A DNA stretch of 64,000 nt from Symbiodinium natans (Eukaryota > Sar > Dinophyceae > Suessiales > Symbiodiniaceae). The stretch lies in contig CAJNDS010002454.1 of NCBI GenBank assembly GCA_905221605.1, positions 352,968 through 416,967 of the forward strand, given 5' to 3'. Below the pieces are notes generated by a model, which saw nothing but the letters and a program-made list of their open reading frames with translations, ran no database searches and was not told where the DNA came from. Made by a program: the position numbers and the translations under genes. Below are positions 53,111 through 63,576 of this stretch, one piece after another (position 1 is the stretch's first letter; each line of letters starts with the position of its first letter).

Positions 53111-56100
53111 GCCGCCGTTTAAGGTTAGAGGTCGGGCTTGAAGGGGCTTACTCGTCTGGGGTAGTATGGTGGCTTGGTGTTCAGGATTCGGGTTGAGCGC
53201 TTAGCTTAGTTTGGCGTTCATGGGGTTCAGGGGTTTCCTTTCGGCTTTAGGCTTTTGGTTGGTGTCTGTTTGCGTTAAGGATGAGGGTTTGGGGTTTAGG
53301 GTTTGTGCTCCTGGGTGCAGCAGGATTCCTAGCATCAGAACAGCAGCATCACGTGGGCTTCTTGTGCCGCGCCAGGCATGGCTGCAAGCGTGGTCGGAGC
53401 ATCTGCAAGGAGGTGGGGCCATTGATTTTTCCCCTCAGCGATCGCCCCCAAAACCATAAGCCCCAAAACCGCAGGCCCTACCAACCCTACTTCCATGCCC
53501 CATAACCCCAATGCAAGCAAAGGATGTTTCTTAAAATGGGGGGTTCGGGGTTTGGGTTGGTTGGTGGCGTCAAAGGAGCTCAACAAAGTCTTTCGGCCCC
53601 CAGAGACCCAGGTTTCAGAGTCCTGGAATGAGGCTTTTTAGTCGGCTTCGGGGCCCAAACCCTCCTGAATTGAAACCGACGTGGCCCTCAGATGACGCGA
53701 CGCCGCTGCAGTGGGCCCGTACCCCAGTAGCTTTCTCTTGTTTTCCGGCCCTAAACCCTAAACCCTAAACCCTAAACCCTCAAAACTGTCATCCTCAAGG
53801 TCCAAGACCTAGACCTCTGGAGCCCTCAGCCCTACACCTGTGAGATCTTGACCCATACTCTCTCTGAGTTGGCTATGGGGCTATTGGGATGTGTCGCCAG
53901 CTTCACTTGAGATTTTCGCGCTTCGGCTGGCGTAGTGTGATTCCCTTAAACGAGTGCTGCGGGGGATGAGGAAATGGGCACTGAGGGCTTTGAAGACGAC
54001 GTGCAGAATGGAGAGAAGACCGTCAGACCAACACATCAACAACTGGCACCGTTTGTGTTAAGAGCACTCCGGTGTAGGGCGTGGGTGCTTCTTTGTTTGC
54101 CTATGGATGGTCCTCGTGTTCGGCAGCTGTCCGTTCGTCAGATCCATCAGGCGATACGCTCTGAACCCTACACGTGTTGACAGCAATTGGGCTGAAGCAT
54201 ACAAAGTTTGAGATGGGCAGCTGGCACAGTTCAAAGTGACATCACAACCTGAACCACCAGAAAGAGCTATCTTTGCCATCGATATGCCGCGTTTGTAGGC
54301 AGAAACCCAATCGTGACACGACCTAACAAAAAGTCCTACGGTCAAAATGCTTCGATTCCTGAGACGTTGCTCCCTTGACAGCTAGCGCTGCAGTCACTAG
54401 CAGCATGTTCAACGTACTGAACGCAGCAAGCCCTGCCAGTCGCCCTGCCAGTCACCCCGGTTTGGCTGATATCTCAGAGCAAATCTAGAGCAGCTGACAG
54501 TCTGCTTGGCCCCCATATCCGAGAGCCCTAGAAGCCCTAGCTCACCAAAAGCCGACCGATGCTCTCCAAGGGTTTCCAACGCTTCAGGCTTTGAGTCTCC
54601 ACTTCTTCCGCGCACACGCCGTGGTGAAGTGCATGAAAGCCAAAGACCTGCGCTGAACCGAAAAGTGTTTCGGGTGCCGTCTTGGGGGTAATTCCGGGCG
54701 CAAAGTATTCCTCTCTTCAGGCAGACTTCTGCAGTGTTGCTTCTCTGGGTCTGCTTATAGGGCTTGGGTGGGGCGATGATGGTGCAACACCCAATGGTCA
54801 GATCCATCTCGGAGGATCCCAGGAGCGCGCAGCAGGCACCGAATGAACCCCGCCGAGGCTTCATCTGTTTCTGTGCGCCGTGGTCGGTAAAGCTTTTAAA
54901 GAAGACACTCCCCCAAGCTGAGCCTCAGAGACTGGGCATGCCTGCACCATTCTCATGATCAGGACCCTAGATCTGGACATGGGACGTGGGACTTCATGCA
55001 CTAAAAAGCCCTGACTGCAGCCAGTGGAAAGTTGAGTGGGATCTCCCAACCCCAACGTCCTCCAAGGTTCGCCTCAGCCATTTGCCTTCCACGCAGACTT
55101 GGCTTGCTGTAGCACTGTAGGCGCTTGACATGGCATGCGCCAGACCTGAAACTGGAGATCGTTTGAATTGAGGTCAGTGCTCAGTCCGACTACGTCACGT
55201 ACGGCACCTCACCACGTTCTGGAACTGCGTGGAGAAGGCGATTTAGATAGATCCGCCCAGCAGGAGGCAAACCTTTCCATCCCTGTTTCTTAACAGCATC
55301 AGCATCAGATGTATGTATTTATGTACAGCATGCTTCGTAGACATCGGTTGCCAACTCGAGTTTCTGGCTGTATCTGTGCGTCAGACTTCGAGGGCTCTCT
55401 GAACGAAGAGGCATCAAATATGCACAATAGCATCTAGATCTCTCAGATCACGTGAATGGGATGTTGCTGATGCCTCTTCTGGAGGGCGGTAATGGTTGTA
55501 CAGGATCCGTTTCCTTGCTTGTGCGGGCAGTATCTGTGCGCCTGCATTGAGCAGGAGACCGATTGAATTTTGTGCCACGGCCTGGGGCAGGTGTCAAAAG
55601 CAATGCGGCACTTCTTGATGTCGGCATAGCGTGGGTTCAAAAGGATGAACTTCTTGTGCTTACATATTCCAAGGCTGAATTACCAGACCTTTCCATGAGA
55701 TGTAGCTCCTGCGTTCCCAGGAGCAATCGTAAGTCTGTTTGCCTACCAAAGTGCCCCAAGCAAGACCGGTTTCCTTTTCATATTTCCTCTTTCTCTCTTG
55801 TCTTCTTTACTTGTCTATCTCTCCATCTTGTTATCTCCCTCTCTCTCTCGCTCCATCTCTCTCCCAGGCTTCCTCCCTTTCCCCTCGTAAGTATGTTGTT
55901 ATTCTGTTGGCCTCCCTTGCTCTCCTTGTTTTTTGCTTTTTCTCTCGGTCTCTCCCTCTCTCTCTCTTTCTCTTTCTCCCCCTGATTTACAAGCCCAATC
56001 CGGCAGTTTGCGCGAATATTTTCGTTTAGCTCTTTCATCTGGGTTTAGTAGATGCGTTAGCTTTCATAGTTGTAACACCCCTCCTTGGCCTAGAGCCCAG

Positions 56101-56490
56101 GGAGGGGGAAGTCCAGAGGGCAATCCCTAGGAGGCTCATGGGAGTCCAGAGGAGGCTCACGAAACTCCACAGGAAGGACTTGAAATGTATTGCACCCCAG
56201 GAGCATGCAAAGGTTCATGGAGCTGCGAGTGGGGCTTCCACACAGGGTCGCGAGTGCTGACAATGTAGGGTCCGATGCTAGAAGAAACAAGTCAGACTCC
56301 GTTCGGCCCCCAGTATTGCTCAAGATACTTCAATGAAGCAGGCTCCTAGCTGGTGAGCCGCCATGCTGGCGCGCTGCATGTTACAAATGGCATGGCATTT
56401 TGCCATGCTGCACAGCGTTGCTCAATGCCAACAAGACAAATGCTGAGCTTGACATTCCCCAAGCCCTAGAAACCTCATACGCCCTTTAAG
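53111..56490. other. no gene supported
   Basis: A CCCTAAA cluster at 53748-53782 and a pyrimidine-rich (CT)n tract at about 55790-55980. The ORF 55563-55985 owes its length to that tract. No domain seen. Confidence 0.45.
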
Positions 56491-57732
56491 ATGTGCCGTT
56501 TGTGCCGTAAAGATATAGAGCCATCGGAAACCATTAAACCCCCCCGCCACAAGCTAAGTAATCCCAACAACAACTCCAAGCCCGCGAGGCCCCCTATTGG
56601 GTGTCTTGTGGCATGTTTTGATTTGCTTTTTGCATTTTCCAAGGCCTGGTCGTACAAGCTGGCAAACCTTCCCCTCCCGGTGGAAGTGGACGTTTCCGAA
56701 CCGACTCTCGCTTCTGGTTCTGTGGGTCGTGACCGGCCTGTGACGCCTGTGACGCGGGTTGTGTTCATGAAGCTGCACTCTGTTGGCTCCGGCACGTTGG
56801 CAACGATCCTCTTCCACTATGCGGACAATCACAATCTAACGTCTGCAGCACCAGGGAAGTATTACCCGTCTCATGAGTTGTACCATTCCACGGTCGGCCC
56901 AGATGTCCTCAGCAGGATGGCGAGTGAGCACCCTGGCTCCATCAACATTTGGCCAATTCATGCAGTCATGGATGATGCATTGGACCTCCTTGTGCCTGGG
57001 AACGTGAAGATTGCATTTTTCCGCAACCCCTTGGATCGCGTGATGTCCAGCATGAAGCACTTCTTGACCTTCCCGAAGCAGGTGAGCATTGACAACACTT
57101 CCGCAGGGTACCGACAGCTGCTGAACAACCAGGCGCCCACTGCATGGTGCGGAAAGGCCAACCCAGAAGCACTGGACAAGTGCTGCGGACCGATGGCCGG
57201 GCAGCCGATGACAGAGCAGTTGCCGCTAAGTCAATTTCACAAGCTTGACTACGTCATGCTTCAAGAGCACTATGACCGGTCGCTTTTGATGTTGCGTCGA
57301 CGCTTGGGTTGGAGCCTTGCTGATGTCCTCTACCTGAGTACTCACGTGAACCACATGCACAATCGACGCCCGGAGGAGCAGCAGCTGCTTGACGACATTG
57401 CTGCATACCTTAAATCGGGCAGCCGCACGCCGTGGGGAGAGCGATTCGTCAGCAACTGCATCAAGGGGCAGGAGGAAGAGATCTACACTGCAGCCACGAA
57501 AAAATTCCAAACTCAGTGGGAGGCATTCTCGCTTGCAGAGCAGCAGGAGATGCGCGAAGAACTTCGCTGCTTTCAAAACGCCTTAAGAACCCTGTCCAGC
57601 TGCTGTACGCGGCAGGAGGATGTTTTCTGTGAAATGATGAAGGACTGCGTCCAGTTCCGGGCAAGGGAAGATTTGGCCTGCACAGATCCCCAGAATCTCT
57701 TTCATCAACCGCAGGGTCTGGTCTACATCTAG
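56491..57732 (+). CDS. galactose-3-O-sulfotransferase-family protein
   Basis: An intact 413-codon ORF from ATG to TAG. The sequence around residues 91-112 (VVFMKLHSVGSGTLATILFH) is the 5'-phosphosulfate-binding loop of the Gal3ST/galactosylceramide sulfotransferase family, followed by the family-typical NHNLTSAAPG. Residues 174-191 (IAFFRNPLDRVMSSMKHF) form the 3'-phosphate-binding Arg/Ser block, and INIWPIHAVMDD lies where the family has a conserved His segment. It would transfer sulfate from PAPS to a carbohydrate. A short hydrophobic stretch (IGCLVACFDLLFAF, about residues 36-49) could be a type II membrane anchor for Golgi location. Length is near the family norm. The N-terminal 80 residues are poorly conserved, so a downstream start or upstream exon is possible. 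No intron in the catalytic region. Confidence 0.8.
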   Translation: MCRLCRKDIEPSETIKPPRHKLSNPNNNSKPARPPIGCLVACFDLLFAFSKAWSYKLANLPLPVEVDVSEPTLASGSVGRDRPVTPVTRVVFMKLHSVGSGTLATILFHYADNHNLTSAAPGKYYPSHELYHSTVGPDVLSRMASEHPGSINIWPIHAVMDDALDLLVPGNVKIAFFRNPLDRVMSSMKHFLTFPKQVSIDNTSAGYRQLLNNQAPTAWCGKANPEALDKCCGPMAGQPMTEQLPLSQFHKLDYVMLQEHYDRSLLMLRRRLGWSLADVLYLSTHVNHMHNRRPEEQQLLDDIAAYLKSGSRTPWGERFVSNCIKGQEEEIYTAATKKFQTQWEAFSLAEQQEMREELRCFQNALRTLSSCCTRQEDVFCEMMKDCVQFRAREDLACTDPQNLFHQPQGLVYI

Positions 57733-58488
57733 GAACTAGCAGAAGTGGTTAAAACTAAGACCCAGCACTCGTTTAGCTGACGGCAGCTCTCGCAAGTAGC
57801 CGAGAGGCTTAGCGGCTTGGCGAAATATCCCAGACAAGCCCCAGACTCGGAACAGAACATGAATATCTTCCTTCACGATTTTGAGCTTTTGGGAGTCATC
57901 GCTGCCTGCAGGAGACATCCGAGGAGTGGTATACGAGGCATGGGGATGTCTTCGTCCAGCCGCCTATGCCCTACCCCGGTTTGCAGGGAAGCAGCTTGTG
58001 CCGAGATGAGGCCATGTCCGCACTGCGCTGCAGGTCGCACTGAGCTGCAGGCCGAAAGAGTAGCCTGACTCAACGTTGAAGTGTCCTCAGCATTGCTGAG
58101 CCATCGGGTCAAAAGACCTCCGGTTTTCAAAACTGAAACCCGGACTTCGCTTTTAGCGAGGGCCACCGCTTGTGCCCGAGTCTGGGAAAAGGGCGACCGG
58201 TGCCTCCCAATGAGCTCCTGGGTCCAAGGGCTGCCTTGAGGCATTTTGGATTTTGGAAGATCTTGCTTGGCATCTAACAAACTGTAAATTCTGCTTTGTG
58301 ACGTAGCTTAGCTCGATCCCACATGCTTTCTCAATTCTCATGGCTGTCATCTTAGCTTTTGCTGTTATGGCTCTGATGACTTTTCAGTTGCGTTACTGTC
58401 TTCTTTGTTAGCAGTGGTCTAGGCGCAGCTGTTATTGCCGTTGCCGCGCCGCTGCCGCTGCCGCCGCCCCCGCGGCTGCGGCTGCGGC

Positions 58489-58490
<2 letters not shown>

Positions 58491-58550
<60 letters not shown>
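58491..58550. repeat. (CTG)20 microsatellite
   Basis: Sixty bases of uninterrupted CTG preceded by an imperfect GCC/GCT tract (58435-58490). Confidence 0.98.
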
Positions 58551-58553
<3 letters not shown>

Positions 58554-59126
58554 TCCTTATTGTTCGTCTTCGCATCATGCATACTATTCTTGTCGTTCTT
58601 GCTATTTGTCTTGGTCTTCTTCTTGCCGCCCATAGCCGCTTGTCATCATGTTTGTCAACATTGCAGAAGGCCCACCGCTCCCTGCCTGGAAAGTCTGCCC
58701 AAGCGGTGGGAGCAGCTTTCAGCTTCAATCGACCTCGGACTCCCGGGAGCTCGTTGCATACCCCCAGCTTGCGCAAATTTGTTCACTGCAAGGCTATTCA
58801 CTCTACATCATTGGCGGCGCATGTCGAAACTCAGGCCCTTTGGGCCAGCAGTAGTCTGTAATATTCTGTGATAGTTCGAGTTTGCAGACTGCTCGCCAGG
58901 CTGCGCTAGCCGATTCTTGAGGTTGGACGTTGGACTGAGGCTACGCCTTGCTAGGCCAAGAGCAATCTTCGAAATTCCTTGAGCTCGCTGAGCCGAAGCT
59001 ATGCAAACGGTGCACAGAATTTGAAAGATAGGACCGCTGTGGAAAGAATGGATCCGCTTCAGGTGTGGCAAATGATGCGGGGTCGACTGGTATGTGTTTT
59101 GAAATGTGTGAGAAATGCGACAGGTA

Positions 59127-59226
59127 GAACGCCGTTTCGTTGGTGTTCGCAGCAAGGTTAACAGGTATCGTTGGTGGAACGCCGTTTCGTTGGTGTTTGC
59201 AGCAAGGTTAACAGGTATCGTTGGAT
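59127..59226. repeat. 50-bp tandem duplication (2 copies)
   Basis: gaacgccgtttcgttggtgt repeats at 59127 and 59177 with one or two substitutions, just upstream of the membrane-protein gene. Confidence 0.93.
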
Positions 59227-59402
59227 AAGAACGATGAAAACAAAGTGTTGGCGTATGGGGAGGAGGCAGGGTAGGGGCGATTGCCATCCCTCAAACTGGG
59301 CGGGGCTACGCTAGTTTGGGCCTCGGCGAACACCGTTGCAAGGCAAGGTTCAAGATATGTTACAGATTGAGATGCTCCCAGCTCCTTGACCGGTCCTTGG
59401 CC

Positions 59403-61739
59403 ATGGAAGCTTTCGAAGCCAAGCGGTCCTTGGTTTTGCTGCCAGCTTCGCTTTGCTGCATCTTCAGCCTGTGTCTTCTACTTGTGGCCTGCATTCTCGC
59501 ACGTAGTAGCAGCAGCCGCTGCAGCCCCCTCCCAATGGCTCTATATTCTTCGTTGTTGGCGGCCCTAAAGCTTTTCTTGGCTGGCGCTGTGGCAGCCGCG
59601 GCGATTTGGTTTACTGCACCGGACCCCCAGGAGGCTGACCTCAATACAGTGGAAGGTATTGCAAGCTGGGCAGCCTTAGCCCAGGAAGCCTTCTGGAGTT
59701 TGCTGCCCTTCCCAATTTTCTTCGGCCTCTGCTCCCTTTCCAGCGAGGAAATCAAGGGAAGGGATGCATGCTTTGCTGCGATTGCAAGCCTTGCGCTTTT
59801 TGCCCTGGCGCTGGCTTTTGCATTACCTTTCGCCCGAGACCCGATGGCAGCCATCATGGGCCATCCGGTGCGCCATGTGAAAAGCTCGTGCCAAGAGTGC
59901 GACATTATCGGTGTGACTGACCTGATCAATGCAACAACAGGGGTAGCATGTTACAAGTGGTGCCGGGCCGTCTTCAACTATGCGCCTGTGGGCGTTTCTG
60001 GGATGATGGGCTTGCCGGCATGTATCAAAGTCATGACTTGGAGGAACTTCTGTGCAGCTGGTCTACCGCGCTGGCTCAAGATTGCACTTCCTCCGCTTGC
60101 CGGAGTGCTCTACGGCTTGCGGAGCCTAGGGAGCTTCGTGGGCTTTTGGGCTCGGCCTGGCTCCGTTTACGCACACATCGGTGATGATGGGGATGCCTCT
60201 GCAACTCCAGCGGCTGAGTCTGCCGACGCTCGCTGCAAGTTCGTTCTGTCTGAAGGTGAAGCGCCGGTGGGGTCTCCAAGTCTTGAGAAATTCAGAGAGG
60301 ACGGGCGCTTCTCTCACCCGGGCGGCTTCATGGAAAAGCTCTGCAAGCGATACAGCTTGAATGATTTGGATGCCGAACGGCTTCGCTTGAAGGTTGCATC
60401 GGCGTCAGCTGCCATCGAGCCCGCGCAAGACCTGAACTCAATCTGCTCCCTCCTCTTTGCTGCAAAGCCCTTCTATGCTGGCTTGTTGGCCTTCGCAGTG
60501 TTTGCCCCAAATGCCGGGGATCTTCTTCAGGCGCAGAACACCGCAGAGCTGGCAAGGTCCTTAGAACGTGGCTTTGCCACACGCGAGATTTATGTGCACC
60601 AGCGCAGAGAAGGCACCTACGAGGGCACGATGTCCATTATAGTATCCATGTGGGCACTGGTGCGCACACCCGAAATGTCCTACCTGACGGCGGGGAACCT
60701 CGCTTTTGGTATTTTACTTGCCCTGGCCTTGAGCCTTCCCACAGCAGCGAAAGCCGGGGAGTTACTTGCTAAACCCCAGCCTTGCAAGTTCGACAACTAT
60801 TACGAGGTTGTGCAGGAGGAGAAGAAGGTGAACAGCTGGGCCGTTCTACGCAGGCCGGTTGGCTTCCTGGCCATTTCACCCTGCTGGGCTTTTGTCCTTA
60901 CTTCCCCAGGCTTCGCAGGAACTTTCTTGGCCTGTGTGTTTGCTGTTCTGCCACTGGGATGTTTGGGAAAGGCCCTCGGGCTGAAGAAGCTGGACACGTT
61001 TATGTGGGCCTGGCAGCAGGCCTGGTGGGCTTCGCTGGTGGGGCTCCGGGATGCCCGCGATCTCTTCATTGCCGGATACCCCTTCAGTTGTCTGCGGAGC
61101 CGACTGGACTGGTGGCTAGATCAGGATGGAGCAAACATCGCCCGATTCTCGAGGCACGTGGCGCTTCTCAGTTTCTGGGTCCTGCTTTGGGCCGATTTCG
61201 GCCTTAATGTTGGGCGTGGCAAAGCCGTCACGTGGGGATCGCTCGATCCGGATCGTGAACAATATCACATGCTTCAGTTTCCGGAAGGTTTAAACACTCT
61301 TGTAAAGGGAGAGAGGCTGTGGGACAGCATCACTCAGAACCAGCAGCTGCTGCGCCAGTTCCTGGTGCTAGCTTGTGGTTTTTTTGCGGAGGTCGCGCTC
61401 TTGGTCGGTGATTTCTGGCATCCGGCTGGTGGCTGGCACGAAGTCGAGGCTGTCCTTGGAAGGTACGAGATCTTGCGCGAAGTGAAGGTGACAGAAGGCG
61501 CTGACCCTGAAGTGGTGCAAGAGAGTGTGCAGGAACCGCAGGAATTGGCAGCCGGCACCGAGGTTGACATTATCGAAGTCCAGAGCAAGCAGGATCTCGT
61601 CCGAGGGCGTTTGCGCGATGGAGGGTGGATCTCAATACGAGACACTCGCGAAGCTGAGTTTGGGCGATTTGCACAGCGACTCTTGCATCCAGCTGCCGAC
61701 ACCGGCTTCGAAGAACGAAGCTCTGTGGTGCCACCGTAA
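59403..61739 (+). CDS. large multi-pass membrane protein of unknown function
   Basis: An intact, intronless 778-codon ORF. The frame is open from 59316, but the first ATG is at 59403 with a good context (gccATGg). About ten hydrophobic segments are visible, for example LVLLPASLCCIFSLCLLLVA (near residue 10), ALYSSLLAALKLFLAGAVA, CFAAIASLALFALALAFAL, FYAGLLAFAVFAP, LAFGILLALALSLP, FAGTFLACVFAVLPLG, VALLSFWVLLWADFGL and FLVLACGFFAEVALLV. A Cys-containing loop (SSCQECDIIG) follows the fourth. The tail has EVDIIEVQSKQDLVRGRL then RDGGWISIRD, a small SH3-like beta-barrel motif repeatedly seen in dinoflagellate proteins. No transporter or enzyme signature was recognised. Expression level, location and partners cannot be told from the sequence. 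Confidence 0.72.
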   Translation: MEAFEAKRSLVLLPASLCCIFSLCLLLVACILARSSSSRCSPLPMALYSSLLAALKLFLAGAVAAAAIWFTAPDPQEADLNTVEGIASWAALAQEAFWSLLPFPIFFGLCSLSSEEIKGRDACFAAIASLALFALALAFALPFARDPMAAIMGHPVRHVKSSCQECDIIGVTDLINATTGVACYKWCRAVFNYAPVGVSGMMGLPACIKVMTWRNFCAAGLPRWLKIALPPLAGVLYGLRSLGSFVGFWARPGSVYAHIGDDGDASATPAAESADARCKFVLSEGEAPVGSPSLEKFREDGRFSHPGGFMEKLCKRYSLNDLDAERLRLKVASASAAIEPAQDLNSICSLLFAAKPFYAGLLAFAVFAPNAGDLLQAQNTAELARSLERGFATREIYVHQRREGTYEGTMSIIVSMWALVRTPEMSYLTAGNLAFGILLALALSLPTAAKAGELLAKPQPCKFDNYYEVVQEEKKVNSWAVLRRPVGFLAISPCWAFVLTSPGFAGTFLACVFAVLPLGCLGKALGLKKLDTFMWAWQQAWWASLVGLRDARDLFIAGYPFSCLRSRLDWWLDQDGANIARFSRHVALLSFWVLLWADFGLNVGRGKAVTWGSLDPDREQYHMLQFPEGLNTLVKGERLWDSITQNQQLLRQFLVLACGFFAEVALLVGDFWHPAGGWHEVEAVLGRYEILREVKVTEGADPEVVQESVQEPQELAAGTEVDIIEVQSKQDLVRGRLRDGGWISIRDTREAEFGRFAQRLLHPAADTGFEERSSVVPP

Positions 61740-62493
61740 TTCCGACTAGACTCCGCTTAAGCTGATGCGATGCAAGGGTGCCCGTGCCACTTCTTCCCCA
61801 CCGAGCACTCTTATGTTACAAGGCGGGCCACCATACAATGAGTTGCTTGTAGTCGAAAAACAACGAAAGATTCCCTGAGAGCATGCGGAAAGCCACCAGC
61901 AAACATACCGTCAGATCTCGATCAAACCCTCCTACAAAATACTGCAAAGAACCGTCAAAAAGCCCCATTCTAAATAGACATGATTAACCAAACAGCCAAA
62001 CAATCACCAAAACACATGCTAGGTTGAACATCGCCGCACAGAAGATTGGACAATTGCGCCCAAATCAGCCTACGGGCTTACAAAGTAATTACAAAGTAGT
62101 TCACTGGTTTGCCACGAGTCTCTGATTACATGCCTCTTGTACAGTCACAACCCCCCCTATAGTTTCAATGTTCGAGTTTGTTTCACCCGTGCCGCGCACC
62201 TTCTCTTCGGATTTGGCGCTGAGTGAATAGTCGTGACGCCTTGTTTGTAGTCGTGCCGGTACAGGGAATGGGATGTGAGCCTTTTGTCTTTGAGATTGTT
62301 GGAGGTCTTGATCCGGAAGGGGATCGCATCTTCTGATCATCAGAAGTCTTGAAGGAATGTCGATATATATTCTCTTCCAAATAAGGGAAGTAATAGGGGT
62401 TTTTCAGATGAATCTCCTTTGCTTTTTCCCTAGAAATTATGATCTTGTCTACAAAGAAATTCTAATTTAATTCGATGAATATTTCAAAGATAA
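61740..62493. other. intergenic, no gene supported
   Basis: Slightly AT-richer sequence. Two overlapping minus ORFs (62101-62340, 62183-62380) lack domains. The last 100 bp before the retroelement fragment is strongly AT-rich. Confidence 0.5.
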
Positions 62494-63576
62494 AATCTTC
62501 CGAAGCATGGTGGCCTTGGATTGACCCCAGAATCGTTTCCCATAGGAGATCACGACTGTCATCGGGCTGATATTGCGTACGTTGTGGCCTCTCGATTTAC
62601 GTCGGAGTTATGTGCTCAGTTGGTCACTCTTCATCCTAACTATTCTATTTTGGGATGGGCGGTTGCCACACAGCGCCTTGAAGCCCTGTGTCCCACTTGG
62701 AAGGATGCTTTTCAGCGGGATGATACGAGGCTGAAGTTTCAGAAGCTGGTTGCGCAAGGAGTGGAGGCGTCGCGCAGAACATTTCTTGGCACCCTCTCTT
62801 CGTTGGATCTCACGAGAATGAAATCTTACGGCGAGAGTTGGGCTGATGGGTGGGTGTGTAGTGATCCGAATCTCACGTTTGGGACTTGTTTTACCAATGT
62901 TGCATTTTCTGATGCTTTATCTATGCGACTTGGTCTTCAAATATTTGACGGAGATGAAGGATGTGGTATGTGCCCCCAAGTTTCGGATAGTTGGGGTCAT
63001 CATTGTATCGCTTGTTCGATGATCGGTAAAACGCCACTTCATAATTGTGTTCGAGACGAGATTTTTCGAGGTCTTTCAGGGGGTGGTATTGGGTTGAAGT
63101 TAGAACCGAGTGGCTTGTTGCCAGCGACGCCCGATCTTCGACCAGCTGATATCCTCACGATCCCGATCCCTCTGTGTAGACAATCCGCTTGGAACTTCCT
63201 CCCACGTGTGGCACTGGACTTTGCGATAGTTTCTCAGTTTATTGCTGGTGGTAGCGTCTCCAACACGGAACGGTACGCTGAACAGAAGCGAACGAATCGA
63301 CAAATCCAGCAACGTTGTCATGAGCAAGGGATAGGTTTTGAACCGATTGTGTTCGACTATGCCGGTGGGTTGAATGTAGAGGGACGACGTATACTGGACT
63401 CGTTGTGCAAAGCTGCAGATGAACCCCTCGGACGGCCGCCAGGCCGAACGCGGAGCCTGTTGCAGGAGCGTATTTCTATACTCTTGCAACGCCACGTGCA
63501 TGTCTGCTTGGAGCGCCGTCGCACGGTTCATCGCCGGGAGCCTGAGATACTTGCAGAGAATTTCGTGCTTGCTTGA
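62494..63576 (+). CDS. C-terminal fragment of non-LTR retrotransposon polyprotein
   Basis: Open from directly after a TAA (62491-62493) to TGA at 63574-63576, with no N-terminal ATG. It starts with LPKHGGLGLTPESFPI ... AYVVASRF, the end of the reverse transcriptase thumb region (GGLGL...A-x-x-AS) of many non-LTR elements. Then comes a Cys/His cluster (CGMCPQVSDSWGHHCIAC ... HNCVRDEIF), then LRPADILTIPIP ... VALDFAIVSQF, resembling the RPDI...D core of restriction-like endonucleases in R2/CRE-type elements. The reverse transcriptase core is missing, as expected for a 5'-truncated insertion. The final 60 residues are Arg-rich and not recognisable. Base composition is more AT-rich than neighbouring genes. 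Confidence 0.6.
   Translation, partial: NLPKHGGLGLTPESFPIGDHDCHRADIAYVVASRFTSELCAQLVTLHPNYSILGWAVATQRLEALCPTWKDAFQRDDTRLKFQKLVAQGVEASRRTFLGTLSSLDLTRMKSYGESWADGWVCSDPNLTFGTCFTNVAFSDALSMRLGLQIFDGDEGCGMCPQVSDSWGHHCIACSMIGKTPLHNCVRDEIFRGLSGGGIGLKLEPSGLLPATPDLRPADILTIPIPLCRQSAWNFLPRVALDFAIVSQFIAGGSVSNTERYAEQKRTNRQIQQRCHEQGIGFEPIVFDYAGGLNVEGRRILDSLCKAADEPLGRPPGRTRSLLQERISILLQRHVHVCLERRRTVHRREPEILAENFVLA

Larger units (their letters stand above)
57733..59402. other. intergenic region with CTG repeat and 50-bp tandem duplication
   Basis: Between the sulfotransferase and the membrane protein. Contains the (CTG)20 tract and a T-rich (TTC/TTG) stretch at 58550-58630. The minus ORFs across it (poly-Ser or poly-Ala) are by-products of the repeat. 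Confidence 0.6.

Noticed and set aside
55778-56038. Glu/Arg-rich minus ORF and Leu/Ser-rich plus ORF at the pyrimidine tract
   Set aside because: Both are translations of a CT-rich low-complexity tract.
58352-58776. Minus-strand poly-Ser and poly-Ala ORFs
   Set aside because: Length comes from the CTG/CAG repeat and the adjacent TTC/TTG-rich tract; no conserved flanking domain.
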